From contig NZ_JACWZZ010000001.1 in NCBI RefSeq assembly GCF_014698995.1, positions 1,446,501-1,510,500 of the forward strand: DNA of 64,000 bases, written 5' to 3'. Positions 1 through 8,155 of this stretch are shown here, in pieces. The DNA is from Hymenobacter duratus. Lineage in GTDB: Bacteria > Bacteroidota > Bacteroidia > Cytophagales > Hymenobacteraceae. The position numbers were made by a program, and so were the translations under genes. Below the pieces are notes generated by a model that saw only the letters and a program-made list of their open reading frames with translations, did not search any database and was not told where the DNA came from. Every line of letters begins with the position of its first letter. Positions within the stretch are counted from its first letter, which is position 1.

Positions 1-558
1 TAGGCCTGTCACTGCCCGCGCCCGGTGGCTGATGTGGTTTTTCTCGGCCGTCGTCATTTCCGCAAACGTGCGGCCGTCGCCTTCCAGAGGCCGGAATACG
101 GGGTCGTAGCCGAAGCCGCCGGAGCCGCTGGGCGTTTCCGTGATATGGCCTGCTACTTCTCCCGAAAACTCGTGCACCGCGCCGCCGGGCAGCACCAGTG
201 CCACCACCGTCCGGAACCGGGCCGAGCGGTCGGGCTGGCTTTGTAGCTCCTGTAGCAGCTTCTGCACGTTGTCGGCGGCTAGGCGTTGGGGGCCGGCATA
301 GCGGGCCGAGTAGACGCCGGGGGAGCCGCCCAGTGCCGCTACTTCCAGGCCGGTATCGTCGGCGAAGCAGGCCACACCGAAATGCTCCCACACGTAATTG
401 GCCTTCTGGCGGGCGTTGCCTTCCAGCGTGTCCTGGGTTTCGGGTAGCTCCTCATGGCAGCCGATATCAGCCAGGCTCAGCAGTTCGGTGCCAGCAGGCA
501 GCAGCGGCCGGATTTCGTCGAGCTTATGGGCATTATTGGAAGCGAAGCAAAGGCGCAT
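1..558 (-). CDS. rdgB: Non-canonical purine NTP pyrophosphatase RdgB/HAM1 (3' end outside window)
   Basis: House-cleaning enzyme that hydrolyses dITP, XTP and similar nucleotides to the monophosphate plus pyrophosphate, keeping deaminated purines out of DNA. The reading frame is open for 186 codons from ATG 558 to base 1 with no stop, so the gene continues off the left edge. Family motifs are in order: FASNNAHKLDEI at residues 5-16, the metal-binding DDTG at 67-70, GGFGYDP at about 148-153, and the AEKNHISHRARA segment at 171-182. Full-length family members are about 190-200 residues, so only a few residues are missing. It is a single cytoplasmic domain. The identification is secure. Confidence 0.95.
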   Translation of the reverse strand, partial: MRLCFASNNAHKLDEIRPLLPAGTELLSLADIGCHEELPETQDTLEGNARQKANYVWEHFGVACFADDTGLEVAALGGSPGVYSARYAGPQRLAADNVQKLLQELQSQPDRSARFRTVVALVLPGGAVHEFSGEVAGHITETPSGSGGFGYDPVFRPLEGDGRTFAEMTTAEKNHISHRARAVTGL

Positions 559-642
559 CTTGAGTTGGATGATGAAGAAGTGGTGGAGAAGTGGTGGGGC
601 GATGAGAAGTTCGGCAAGCAAAGATGTGCAGGCGCACCGCCA

Positions 643-666
643 CAAAAAAAGCCGGACCAGCCGGCT
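643..666 (-). terminator. Terminator of the fibronectin-like gene
   Basis: A 6-bp stem (AGCCGG at 650-655 with CCGGCT at 661-666) is followed on the minus strand by a run of seven T (A-run 644-650 on the plus strand). It sits about 40 bases past the stop of the gene that starts at 1104. Confidence 0.6.
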
Positions 667-702
667 ACACTCAACAATCAGCAAGCAGCGGCCAACCCGC
701 GT

Positions 703-1104
703 CTATCGAAACATCGACTTAATACTGCCCCAGGAACGCTGTACGGCGCTGGGCGTCTGGCCCAGGGTGCTGGTATAGCTTTGGTCTCCGGTAGTGGTGC
801 GCACCGTGAGGCGGTAGGTATAAGGGCCGCCGCCCTGAGCGCCACGATACACATCCGTGTCCAGATACTGGTACCGCGTTTGGCCGGAAGGCGATGTGGT
901 GCTTATGCGTCCGAAAGCCGGCTCGTTGTTGGCTTTGCGGTACAGCTCGTAGCTCTGCACCCCTGCCTCGTTGGCTACTTCCCACGTTATGCGCACGTTC
1001 GAGCCGTCGAAAGCGGCCTGAAACAGCGTAATTGTGGCACTCAGAGCCACCGTGGCGCACAACAGCACCAGCAGCATCAGCGGAAGAGTAGCCTTACGAA
1101 ACAT
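703..1104 (-). CDS. Small secreted protein with one fibronectin type III-like domain
   Basis: 133 residues from the ATG at 1104; an upstream ATG at 1182 would add 26 residues without signal character, so the shorter start is preferred. Residues 1-22 form a signal peptide with a hydrophobic core (LPLMLLVLLCATVAL). Residues about 24-115 fit a fibronectin III-like beta sandwich: ITLFQAAFDGSNVRITWEV, then SYELYRK, then YTYRLTVRTTTG. Such domains in this phylum occur on exported proteins, often as binding modules. There is no T9SS sorting domain and no catalytic motif, so the function is unknown. It stands alone, divergent from rpmE2. Confidence 0.6.
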   Translation of the reverse strand: MFRKATLPLMLLVLLCATVALSATITLFQAAFDGSNVRITWEVANEAGVQSYELYRKANNEPAFGRISTTSPSGQTRYQYLDTDVYRGAQGGGPYTYRLTVRTTTGDQSYTSTLGQTPSAVQRSWGSIKSMFR

Positions 1105-1197
1105 GGGTGGAGGAGTAAAGTAGATCGATAGGCAATAGAGCAGGGGCAGGGTTTCAAAAATAAACAAATTCCGGTAGCTCACACTGATTCTAGGGAT

Positions 1198-1222
1198 AAA
1201 TGCAGAAAAGGCCTGCTATAGC
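1198..1222 (+). repeat. Copy 1 of a recurring intergenic motif (AAATGCAGAAAA ... GCTATAGC)
   Basis: AAATGCAGAAAA at 1198-1209 is followed by CTGCTATAGC at 1213-1222. The same 12-mer and the same CTGCTATAGC recur before hemC (4143-4199). A related copy, ATGCAGAAAAGGC with CTATAG, lies on the minus strand at 30548-30585. It may be a dispersed repeat or a shared upstream site. Confidence 0.4.
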
Positions 1223-1253
1223 TTTTGAAAGTTGGGCGTAACGTGTACTTTTG
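1223..1253 (+). promoter_or_regulatory. Bacteroidota-type promoter of rpmE2
   Basis: A perfect -7 box TACTTTTG (1246-1253) lies 18 bases after a -33-like TTTTG (1223-1227). This predicts transcription from about 1256, leaving a leader of about 50 bases before ATG 1306. The CTGCTATAGC motif ends 23 bases upstream of the -7 box, the same spacing as at hemC. Confidence 0.6.
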
Positions 1254-1305
1254 CAGTCCCTTCCGCAAAATCGGCAGGCAACCAGGTACAAACGGCATTC
1301 CGACC

Positions 1306-1551
1306 ATGAAAAAAGACATCCACCCCGAATATCGCGAAGTGGTATTCCAGGACAGCTCCAGCGGCTTCAAGTTCGTAACCCGCTCGACGATGAACTCCAA
1401 CGAAACCATCACGATGGAAGACGGTAAGACGTATCCCGTGATTAAGGTGGAAGTTAGCTCGGAGTCGCACCCCTTCTACACCGGCAAAAACGTACTGCTC
1501 GACACGGCTGGCCGCGTAGAGAAGTTCATGACCCGCTACAAGAAGAAGTAA
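1306..1551 (+). CDS. rpmE2: Type B 50S ribosomal protein L31
   Basis: 81-residue structural protein of the large ribosomal subunit. The start [12 protein letters not shown] at 1306 matches the family N-terminus, so an in-frame start 27 codons upstream is rejected. The sequence carries the typical type B features: [11 protein letters not shown], an insertion before SHPFYTGK, and the C-terminal [13 protein letters not shown]. It contains no cysteine, so it lacks the zinc-binding CxxC pair of type A L31, as expected for the zinc-independent paralogue. It is monocistronic, with its own promoter and hairpin terminator. Confidence 0.96.
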   Translation: MKKDIHPEYREVVFQDSSSGFKFVTRSTMNSNETITMEDGKTYPVIKVEVSSESHPFYTGKNVLLDTAGRVEKFMTRYKKK

Positions 1552-1606
1552 TTTCTGAGGTGCCGGATGGGGCTTGGCCACTGCCTGCCTTAACCAGAAA
1601 CTCACG

Positions 1607-1638
1607 AAACTCCCGCCGGCCCTGCCAGCGGGAGTTTT
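1607..1638 (+). terminator. Rho-independent terminator of rpmE2
   Basis: A 10-bp stem AAACTCCCGC (1607-1616) / GCGGGAGTTT (1628-1637) is followed by a T-rich tract to 1645. It closes the rpmE2 transcript. Confidence 0.8.
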
Positions 1639-1729
1639 TGTTTTTAAACTTCCCGCAGAAGGCGACCTTTGTACCTCATCCCGGCGGGGCTGACATTGGC
1701 TGACCTCGCCCAACCCTCTCAACCGACTC

Positions 1730-2965
1730 ATGCACGTTCTGCTCTTCGACGACCCGGCCATCCGGCCTCATCTGCTGCCGTTCACGTTTACGCGCCCGGT
1801 GGCAGCCCTGCGCTGCGGTATCCTGACGATTGCCGAAAAGTGGCAGCACCGGCTGGGCCAGGCTGTCGGCTATCTGACCGAGCCGTATCTGCAGGGTAAG
1901 TATCCGGCCGGGGCTACTCAGGGTCCGGCGCTGGTTATCAACGGTGCCGTGTGCCCCGACGACGTGCTGGTGCGGCAGGTGCAGGCGCTGCAAACTGGTG
2001 AGGCCCTGTTCTGCAACCAGACGCTGGTGGCCGCGCACCTAGCCGATGCTACCCAGGTAGCTGAGCTGATTCAGGACGGTTTTCAGAAGACCCGCGACGT
2101 AGCCGAGCCCGTTACCGTCATTCGGGAGGTGTGGCACCTGTTTCTGCGCAACGGCGCCGAAATTCGCCGCGACTTCGATTTGCTGACCAAGGGCCGGCAG
2201 TCGGCTCCTATCGGGGATGCGCATACCATTGTGTATGCTCCGGAAAACGTGTTTATCGAGCCCGGTGTGAAAATCAGGGCGGCCATTCTGAATGCTGAGA
2301 ACGGCCCGATTTACCTCGGCAAGAACTCACAGGTGCACGAAGGCGCCATCATCAGCGGGCCACTGGCGCTCTGCGAAGGCAGCCACATCAACGCCGGAGC
2401 CAAAATGCGCGGCGACAACACCGTGGGGCCCTACAGCAAGGTGGGCGGCGAAGTCGGGAACAGCATTCTGCTCGGCTACTCCAACAAGGGCCACGACGGC
2501 TACCTCGGCAACTCCGTGATAGGGGAGTGGTGCAACCTGGGCGCCGACACCAACACCAGCAACCTCAAAAACAACTACGCGCCCGTCAAAATCTGGAGCC
2601 ACTCGGTGGGTCGCTTCGTGAATACCGGCCAGACCTTCTGCGGCCTGATGATGGGCGACCATAGCAAGTGCGGCATCAACACCATGTTCAATACGGGCAC
2701 GGTAGTGGGCGTGGGCGCCAATATTTTCGGAGCCGGTTTCCCGCGTACGTTCATCCCGAGCTTCAGCTGGGGCGGCGCGGCCGGTTTCGAAACCTTTAAG
2801 CTCCCGAAAGTGAAGGAAGTGGCGGAGCGCGTAATGGCCCGCCGCCAACTCACCTACGACGCCGTGGAGCAGGGCATCATGCAGCACGTGTACAAGCAGA
2901 CGGTGAAAGACCGGGTGTGGGAAAAAGCCGCTCCTGCCGCGCCGGAAGCCGGCGTGGAGCTGTAA
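1730..2965 (+). CDS. GlmU-family sugar nucleotidyltransferase/acyltransferase-like protein (alternative Bacteroidota GlmU)
   Basis: 411 residues. The N-terminus (MHVLLFDDPAIRPHLLPFTFTRPVAALRCG) is the one typical of the alternative bacterial GlmU family. In that family the usual LxxGxGTxM nucleotidyltransferase loop is replaced by a divergent domain. Residues about 165-350 form a left-handed beta-helix of hexapeptide repeats, including VFIEPGVKI, KNSQVHEGAII, HINAGAKMRGDN, KVGGEVGNSI and the conserved NLGADTNTSNLKNNY. The likely role is UDP-GlcNAc or related sugar-nucleotide synthesis for the envelope; the exact substrate is unproven. It is followed by holB after 30 bases on the same strand, so the two are probably cotranscribed. 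A weak -7-like GACCTTTG lies at 1664-1671. Confidence 0.85.
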   Translation: MHVLLFDDPAIRPHLLPFTFTRPVAALRCGILTIAEKWQHRLGQAVGYLTEPYLQGKYPAGATQGPALVINGAVCPDDVLVRQVQALQTGEALFCNQTLVAAHLADATQVAELIQDGFQKTRDVAEPVTVIREVWHLFLRNGAEIRRDFDLLTKGRQSAPIGDAHTIVYAPENVFIEPGVKIRAAILNAENGPIYLGKNSQVHEGAIISGPLALCEGSHINAGAKMRGDNTVGPYSKVGGEVGNSILLGYSNKGHDGYLGNSVIGEWCNLGADTNTSNLKNNYAPVKIWSHSVGRFVNTGQTFCGLMMGDHSKCGINTMFNTGTVVGVGANIFGAGFPRTFIPSFSWGGAAGFETFKLPKVKEVAERVMARRQLTYDAVEQGIMQHVYKQTVKDRVWEKAAPAAPEAGVEL

Positions 2966-2995
2966 ACCGGTAACTGAAAGCGGCAACCCAAGAAA

Positions 2996-4135
2996 ATGCG
3001 TTTCTCCGACATTCCTGGCCAGCAGCAGGTCAAGCAATTGCTGGTGCAGAGTGTGCGCCGCAACCACGTGGCGCACGCGCAGTTGTTTCGCGGGGCCGAG
3101 GGCTCGGCGGCTTTGGCGCTGGCGCTGGCGTACGCCGCGTTTCTGAACTGCGAAAGCCGCACGCCGGAGGCCGAGGATTCCTGCGGGCAGTGCCCCAGCT
3201 GCCAGAAAATCGACAAGCTGATTCATCCCGACCTGAACTTCATTCTGCCCGTCACGACGACCAAGGCCGTGCCCAAGGATGCTACCAGCAGCAAGTTTGC
3301 GGCGGAGTGGCGCGGCTTCGTGCTCGAAAATCCCTACCAGGGCTTCAACGACTGGATGCAGCACATCGGGGCTGAAAACAAGCAGGGCAGCATTTCCAAG
3401 GAAGAAAGCCTGCAGCTGCTGCGGCTGGTGAGCCTTAAGGCGTTTGAGGCGCGGTTTAAGCTCGTCATTATCTGGCTGCCCGAGCTGATGCATCCGGCCG
3501 CCGCCAATGCCGTGCTGAAGCTGCTGGAAGAGCCGCCACCTGCTACCGTATTTCTGCTGGTAAGCTTCTCGCCGGAGCTTTTGTTGCCCACCATCATCAG
3601 CCGGGTGCAGCCCGTGGTGGTGCGTCCGCTCTCGGAAGAGGAGTTGACGAACTGGCTGCGCGATGCGCACCAAGTACCCGAGGTGAAAGCCCGGCAACTG
3701 GCCCAACTGGCCGAGGGCAACCCCGGTATGGCCCTGGCCGCGCAGGCCTCCACTGCCGCCGACCACGACTACTTCGACCTTTTCGCGAAATGGATGCGCA
3801 CCTGCTTCAGCAACAAAGTGAGCGACATTCTGGAGAAGAGCGACGAGTTTCAGAAGCTGGGCCGCGAAAACCAGAAGGAGTTTCTGCAATATGCTCTCAC
3901 GCTCCTGCGGAAGGTGCTGCTCTTTGGCCTCGACCCGAAACTGGTGCCCCATCTGTCGGCGCAGGAGCAACCGTTTGTGCAGGGCTTCAGCCGCTTCGTG
4001 ACGCCCCGCAACGCCGACCCGCTCACTCGTGAGCTGAACGAGGCGCACTACCACATTGAGCGCAACGCCAGCCCGCGTATGGTGTTCGTGGATACTTCGC
4101 TGCGGGTAGCAGAGCTACTGAAAATGTCCTCGTAG
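2996..4135 (+). CDS. holB: DNA polymerase III delta-prime subunit
   Basis: 379-residue clamp-loader subunit that helps place the beta clamp on primed DNA. The N-terminus FSDIPGQQQVKQLL is the family signature. The P-loop position is degenerate (FRGAEGSAAL, no GKT), as is usual for delta-prime, which does not hydrolyse ATP. A zinc module of four cysteines sits at residues 52, 63, 66 and 69. The AAA+ core continues with IWLPELMHPAAANAVLKLLEEPP and TIISRVQPVVVRPL (sensor/SRC-like segment), then the helical C-terminal domain. It lies 30 bases downstream of the glmU-like gene. In Bacillus subtilis holB neighbours ricT; here ricT is 37 kb away. Confidence 0.92.
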   Translation: MRFSDIPGQQQVKQLLVQSVRRNHVAHAQLFRGAEGSAALALALAYAAFLNCESRTPEAEDSCGQCPSCQKIDKLIHPDLNFILPVTTTKAVPKDATSSKFAAEWRGFVLENPYQGFNDWMQHIGAENKQGSISKEESLQLLRLVSLKAFEARFKLVIIWLPELMHPAAANAVLKLLEEPPPATVFLLVSFSPELLLPTIISRVQPVVVRPLSEEELTNWLRDAHQVPEVKARQLAQLAEGNPGMALAAQASTAADHDYFDLFAKWMRTCFSNKVSDILEKSDEFQKLGRENQKEFLQYALTLLRKVLLFGLDPKLVPHLSAQEQPFVQGFSRFVTPRNADPLTRELNEAHYHIERNASPRMVFVDTSLRVAELLKMSS

Positions 4136-4142
4136 GGCTTCC

Positions 4143-4199
4143 AAATGCAGAAAATATAGTTTGGTAAAAAGCTATAGCTGCCGCTAAAACTGCTATAGC
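4143..4199 (+). repeat. Copy 2 of the recurring intergenic motif, upstream of hemC
   Basis: AAATGCAGAAAA (4143-4154) is followed by an imperfect inverted pair, GCTATAGCTG (4171-4180) and CTGCTATAGC (4190-4199). The second arm ends 23 bases before the -7 box of hemC, exactly as in the rpmE2 upstream region. Confidence 0.4.
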
Positions 4200-4222
4200 C
4201 ACTGCGGCCTGACAGACTGCCT

Positions 4223-4230
4223 TACCTTTG
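4223..4230 (+). promoter_or_regulatory. -7 box of the hemC promoter
   Basis: TACCTTTG is a full match to TAnnTTTG. It predicts a leader of about 110 bases before ATG 4343. No convincing -33 TTTG is seen at the usual distance; the CTGCTATAGC arm lies there instead. Confidence 0.5.
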
Positions 4231-4342
4231 CCGAACGCAAGGAAATAAAATCCACGCGAAGCACAAACGTTGCAGCCCCTGCTTTTTGTGGCTTGGCAAC
4301 GCAACCAGCGGCACTACAGGGCCGGCAGAAACAGCATAGAAT

Positions 4343-5290
4343 ATGGCTCGTACTATTCGCATCGGCACCCGCGGCAGCAAGTTGGCGCTGTGGCAGACCC
4401 ACCACGTAGCAGACCGCCTGCAGCAGGCCGGCCTCACCACCGAAATCGTCATCATCACCACCAAAGGTGACGTGGTGCTGGACCGCTCCCTCGATAAAAT
4501 CGGGGCGAAAGGCGTGTTCACGGAAGAGCTGGAGGTTGGGCTGCGCACGGGGCACATTGATATTGCCGTGCATAGCGCCAAAGACGTCCAGAGCTCCATT
4601 CCGGATGATTTGGAGCTACTTGCTTTTATGGAGCGGGAGCAGGTAAACGACGTAGTGGTAAGCTACCATGCCGACCTCGACCTGCAGCGCCCTGGCCTAG
4701 TGCTAGGTACCAGCAGCACCCGCCGCAAAGCCATGCTGAAACGGTTTTTGCCCAATGCTACTACTGCCGAGGCGCGTGGCAACCTCCAGACCCGTCTGCG
4801 TAAGCTGGAAGAAGGACAGTATGATGCCCTGGTGCTGGCCTACGCGGGCGTACACCGCATGAACTACGACGGCCTTATCCGCCACGTGCTGCCCGAAACC
4901 CGGTTTGTGCCGGCTACGGGCCAGGGCAGTGTCGCCATTGAATGCGCGCGAAGCCTGGAGCCAACCCTCAAAGCCGAGCTGCACCACGCCCTCGACCACC
5001 CCGCTACGCACTTGTGCCTGGCTGCCGAACGGGCCTTTCTGCGCACCATGGAAGGCGGGTGCAGTATTCCTTCCTTTGCGCTGGCCACGCTGGATGCAGC
5101 ATCCAGTACTGTGCATTTGCACGGAGGCCTCATTAGCCTGGATGGGGAGCAGTTTATTGAAGAAATGGCGCACGCACAAACCAGTGAGGTAGAGGCGCTG
5201 GGTATCCGGGTGGCCGAAAGCGTGCTGGCCCGTGGCGGCCGGGAAATACTGGAGAGCATTCGGCTGCAGCGGAACGAAAGCAGCACATAG
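4343..5290 (+). CDS. hemC: Hydroxymethylbilane synthase (porphobilinogen deaminase)
   Basis: 315 residues, normal for the family. It condenses four porphobilinogen molecules into hydroxymethylbilane in tetrapyrrole (haem) synthesis in the cytosol. The N-terminal IRIGTRGSKLALWQ is diagnostic. It is followed by KGDVVLDRSLDKIGAKGVFTEELE, the HSAKDV motif with the catalytic Asp, and the SSTRRKAML arginine cluster. Cys240 in MEGGCSIP is the attachment site of the dipyrromethane cofactor. It has its own promoter, with the palindromic terminator at 5311-5368 downstream. No other haem gene is adjacent. Confidence 0.97.
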   Translation: MARTIRIGTRGSKLALWQTHHVADRLQQAGLTTEIVIITTKGDVVLDRSLDKIGAKGVFTEELEVGLRTGHIDIAVHSAKDVQSSIPDDLELLAFMEREQVNDVVVSYHADLDLQRPGLVLGTSSTRRKAMLKRFLPNATTAEARGNLQTRLRKLEEGQYDALVLAYAGVHRMNYDGLIRHVLPETRFVPATGQGSVAIECARSLEPTLKAELHHALDHPATHLCLAAERAFLRTMEGGCSIPSFALATLDAASSTVHLHGGLISLDGEQFIEEMAHAQTSEVEALGIRVAESVLARGGREILESIRLQRNESST

Positions 5291-5310
5291 GAGCCTGCCT
5301 TGTGTGGCAT

Positions 5311-5368
5311 CCGGAATAACCAAAAAAGCCCTGCTGCCATGGCAGCAGGGCTTTTTTGGTTATTCCGG
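5311..5368. terminator. 58-bp perfect palindrome between convergent hemC and the YjdF-like gene
   Basis: The arms 5311-5339 and 5340-5368 are exact reverse complements with no loop. They contain A-runs and T-runs of six flanking a GC-rich core, so the structure can terminate transcription in both directions. It starts 21 bases after the hemC stop and ends 8 bases before the stop of the opposing gene. Confidence 0.85.
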
Positions 5369-5375
5369 CATTAAT

Positions 5376-6014
5376 CTAGCCTGGTTTTTGGCCGCGCCCA
5401 AACAGCGCGTAAAGCAGCAGGGCGAAAACAGCGCCGCTGGTATCAGCCAGCATATCCTTTTGCGCATCCCAGATGTCGCCCTGGCTACCAAGGAAGGCGG
5501 CACCGGCATTACCACCGGCTACTTCCGCATATACCCACTCAATCAGCTCGTAGGCCATAGCCACTGTGCCAATCACACACAGCGGAAACAGGTAGCTGAT
5601 AGTGCGGTTGCGAATGGTGCCATAGCGGTCCGTCAACTCCAGGATGGCGTAAGCGTAAAAGCCTACCGAGAAGTGTGCCACCCGGTCATACATGTTGCGC
5701 TTAAAGCCAAACAGCTGATTAAACCAGTCGAAAGGCACTTTCTCGAATGTGTAGTGGCCGCCTACGGTGTGCATGAAAATCAGCACGCTCATCAGGGCGT
5801 ATGCCAGATTGGAAAACCGGGTACCGCGCACATACAGCACTACCAGCGCCAGCACAATCAGAAAAATCGGCACATTCTCGGCCCACCACGTACCTCGCTC
5901 GGCGGGGCTGATACCCAGCACCACAAATTCAATCAGATATATTGCCAGCAGCAGCTTCGGGAACCAGTGCGACGAGGCGGCGGCTGGCAGAGACAGGGAA
6001 GAAGTAGAGTTCAT
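5376..6014 (-). CDS. YjdF-like (DUF2238) integral membrane protein
   Basis: 212 residues with about six transmembrane helices (first at LLLAIYLIEFVVLGI, then VPIFLIVLALVVLYV, YALMSVLIFMHTVG, YAYAILELT, YLFPLCVIGTVAMAYELIEWVYA, and a C-terminal SGAVFALLLYALFG). Family signatures are GGHYTFEKVPFDW, NMYDRVAHFSVGF and the closing QGDIWDAQKDMLAD. Members are inner-membrane proteins of unknown biochemical function. It is convergent with hemC and shares its terminator. The conserved acidic and histidine residues near the membrane hint at metal or lipid chemistry, but nothing here proves it. Confidence 0.85.
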   Translation of the reverse strand: MNSTSSLSLPAAASSHWFPKLLLAIYLIEFVVLGISPAERGTWWAENVPIFLIVLALVVLYVRGTRFSNLAYALMSVLIFMHTVGGHYTFEKVPFDWFNQLFGFKRNMYDRVAHFSVGFYAYAILELTDRYGTIRNRTISYLFPLCVIGTVAMAYELIEWVYAEVAGGNAGAAFLGSQGDIWDAQKDMLADTSGAVFALLLYALFGRGQKPG

Positions 6015-6191
6015 GTAGAAGAAATTAAGCGCAATACTGGCGCCCCATACGGCGTTTTGGCGATGAAGGCGGAAATGAAGAAAGAAATATAGTGCTTTGA
6101 CCTTATGCTTCTTTTGCTCGGATAGCCCAGCACGTGCCCTGATACCCGGTAAACATCTTAATTTCGCCGCCTAACCTCTGTGAGTTTTCCC

Positions 6192-6833
6192 ATGCGTTCT
6201 GTTTTCCGTGTTTCTGCGCTGCTGAGTGTATTTCTGCTCCTGCTGACTTCTATGGCTGTTGCCGCCAAGGCGCCCAAACCCAGTAAAAAAGACCAGCTTG
6301 TAACCATCAGTACCTCGCTCGGCGACATCAAGCTGATTCTTTTTGATGCCACGCCTCAGCACAAGGCCAACTTCCTAAAGCTGGCGGAAAGCGGCTTCTA
6401 CAACGGGACCACCTTTCACCGGATCATCCCCAACTTCATGGTGCAGGGTGGCGACGCCAATTCCAAGGACGCTGACCCCGCCAATGATGGCATGGGCCAG
6501 CCCAATGAGCAAACCATTCCGGCTGAAATCCGGCCGGAACTGAAGCACCGGTTTGGCGCGCTGGCTGCTGCCCGCCAAGGCGACTTCGTAAATCCGCAGC
6601 GGGCCAGCAGCGCCTCGCAGTTCTACCTCGTGCAAAACCACCAGGGCACCTCCCACCTTGATGGGCAGTACACGGTGTTTGGGCAAGTGGTGAGCGGGCT
6701 TGATATAATCGACAAGATTGCCGCGCAGCCCAAAGACGACCGTGACCGTCCCCTGACCGACCTCAAGATGACGGTGAAAGTGGAGAAGCTGAAGAAGAAA
6801 AGAATCACAGAACTCTATGGCTACGCGTACTAG
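6192..6833 (+). CDS. Exported cyclophilin-type peptidyl-prolyl cis-trans isomerase
   Basis: 213 residues from ATG 6192; an in-frame GTG at 6180 adds only four residues. A signal peptide (residues 1 to about 24, core ALLSVFLLLLTSMAVAA) sends it to the periplasm. The cyclophilin domain follows with FHRIIPNFMVQGGD (catalytic Arg and substrate pocket), SASQFYLV and HLDGQYTVFGQVVSGLDIIDKI. It catalyses proline isomerisation during folding of exported proteins. The C-terminus is lysine-rich. It lies 35 bases upstream of the RmlD-like gene on the same strand, so cotranscription is possible, although no functional link is evident. Confidence 0.9.
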   Translation: MRSVFRVSALLSVFLLLLTSMAVAAKAPKPSKKDQLVTISTSLGDIKLILFDATPQHKANFLKLAESGFYNGTTFHRIIPNFMVQGGDANSKDADPANDGMGQPNEQTIPAEIRPELKHRFGALAAARQGDFVNPQRASSASQFYLVQNHQGTSHLDGQYTVFGQVVSGLDIIDKIAAQPKDDRDRPLTDLKMTVKVEKLKKKRITELYGYAY

Positions 6834-6868
6834 CGCCGCCCGCTTTCCTGCTTAGTGTGGCTGCCACG

Positions 6869-7768
6869 ATGCGTATTCTCGTCACCGGAACCAACGGCCT
6901 GCTGGGGCAGAAGCTGGTAGGGCTTCTGCGCACCCAGCCGGATGTGGAGCTGGTTGCCACTTCGCGGGGCCCTAACAAGCTGGCGAAGCTGTATCCGGAC
7001 GTGCGGTTTTTGTCATTGGATGTGACCAGCAAAGCGGCAGTTGCACGGGTGCTGGCGCAGGTGCAGCCCTCCCACGTCATCCATACGGCTGCCATGACCA
7101 ATGTAGACGAGTGCGAGCTGAACCGCGAAGCGTGCTGGCTACACAACGTCACGGCGGTAGAGCATCTGGTGGCGGCCTGCGAAGCTCACGACGTACATCT
7201 GACCTTTCTGAGTACCGATTTCGTGTTCAGTGGCAAACAGGGGCCGCTGGTCGAAGACGCGGTGCCAGCGCCTGTGAATTTTTATGGCGAAAGTAAAGTG
7301 GCGGCCGAGGAAATTGTGCAGGCCAGCCGCATACCCTGGGCCATTGTGCGTACGGTGCTCGTGTACGGCACGGCCCACAACTATGGCCGCACCAATATTG
7401 TGCTTTGGGTGCGCGACTCGCTACGGGCCGGCCGCTCCATACAGGTCGTCAACGACCAGTTCCGCACTCCTACGCTAGCCGAAGATCTGGCCCAGGGCTG
7501 CTGGTTGGTAGCCCGGCGACACGCCACGGGCATCTACCACATCAGCAGCGACGAACTGCTGACACCTTATCAGATGGCGCTTCGGGTGGCGGCATATTTT
7601 TGGTTGGATGCGTCTCTCATCTCGGAAGTAAATGCCAGCACGTTTTCGCAGCCCGCCAAACGGCCATTGCGTACGGGTTTCGTAATCAGTAAAGCCCGGC
7701 AGGAGTTGGGTTATCAGCCTCATTCCTTCGATGAGGGAATAGCGCTGCTGGCAAGCCAAGTAAGGTAG
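6869..7768 (+). CDS. RmlD-like NAD(P)-dependent sugar nucleotide reductase
   Basis: 299 residues, an extended short-chain dehydrogenase of the dTDP-4-dehydrorhamnose reductase group. Motifs are the Rossmann glycine loop GTNGLLGQKL at the N-terminus, HTAAMTNVDECE, the STDFVFSG segment with the catalytic Ser/Thr, YGESK (Tyr-x-x-x-Lys pair) and the substrate-loop NDQFRTPT. ATG 6869 is chosen over GTG 6857 because it places the Rossmann strand (MRILVTG) at the very start. No rmlA/B/C genes are adjacent, so the substrate is not fixed by context. It may reduce another 4-keto sugar nucleotide for envelope glycans. Confidence 0.85.
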   Translation: MRILVTGTNGLLGQKLVGLLRTQPDVELVATSRGPNKLAKLYPDVRFLSLDVTSKAAVARVLAQVQPSHVIHTAAMTNVDECELNREACWLHNVTAVEHLVAACEAHDVHLTFLSTDFVFSGKQGPLVEDAVPAPVNFYGESKVAAEEIVQASRIPWAIVRTVLVYGTAHNYGRTNIVLWVRDSLRAGRSIQVVNDQFRTPTLAEDLAQGCWLVARRHATGIYHISSDELLTPYQMALRVAAYFWLDASLISEVNASTFSQPAKRPLRTGFVISKARQELGYQPHSFDEGIALLASQVR

Positions 7769-7796
7769 CAGGGGCCTGCAGTTTTAAATAAACGCA

Positions 7797-7832
7797 AAAA
7801 CCCCGCAAGCAAAGCCAGCGGGGTTTTCACAC
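7797..7832. terminator. Terminator after the RmlD-like gene
   Basis: A 10-bp stem AAAACCCCGC (7797-7806) / GCGGGGTTTT (7818-7827) with an 11-base loop. A-run and T-run flanks allow use in both directions between this gene and the convergent small gene at 7902. Confidence 0.8.
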
Positions 7833-7901
7833 ACCTATTGCAACATTATTCACCAGTTGTCTTTGCTCCCTTAGCAAAACCAACCTTTATAAAAAAACAC
7901 A

Positions 7902-8135
7902 TCAATCCTTGTAGCCCTGTTTAGTTTCAAGTAGAAATGTGCCCACCAGAAGCCCGCCTACCAGTACCGCAGTACCCGTGCGCAGTGCTTGCTGTCCAAC
8001 ATCATAGGGTATCACTTCTCCGTCAATAGTCTGGAACCCAGCCAGCGTTTTCACGGCTCGTTGGCAAGTGGCCATTTCCAAAAGCAAGTAACGCAACGCG
8101 TATCCCTGCCGACGCTTGAGTAGTAGTGAGGCCAT
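7902..8135 (-). CDS. Possible small membrane protein, 77 residues
   Basis: I do not recognise a family. The reading frame MASLLLKRRQGY ... has one hydrophobic segment near the C-terminus (TGTAVLVGGLLVGTFLL, about residues 53-69) that could span the membrane. Two sequence signs favour expression. A perfect minus-strand -7 box TACTTTTG lies at 8199-8206, and an 11-bp inverted repeat lies in the predicted leader. A bidirectional terminator also lies beyond the stop. Codon use is less typical than in neighbouring genes, so a spurious frame is still possible. Confidence 0.4.
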   Translation of the reverse strand: MASLLLKRRQGYALRYLLLEMATCQRAVKTLAGFQTIDGEVIPYDVGQQALRTGTAVLVGGLLVGTFLLETKQGYKD

Positions 8136-8155
8136 GAGGAGCCAGAGGCAACAGC

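Noticed and set aside
2327-4054. Long antisense open frame (575 codons, minus) over glmU-like and holB
   Set aside because: It is the GC-rich shadow of two well-recognised genes; no start signal, domain or neighbour supports it.
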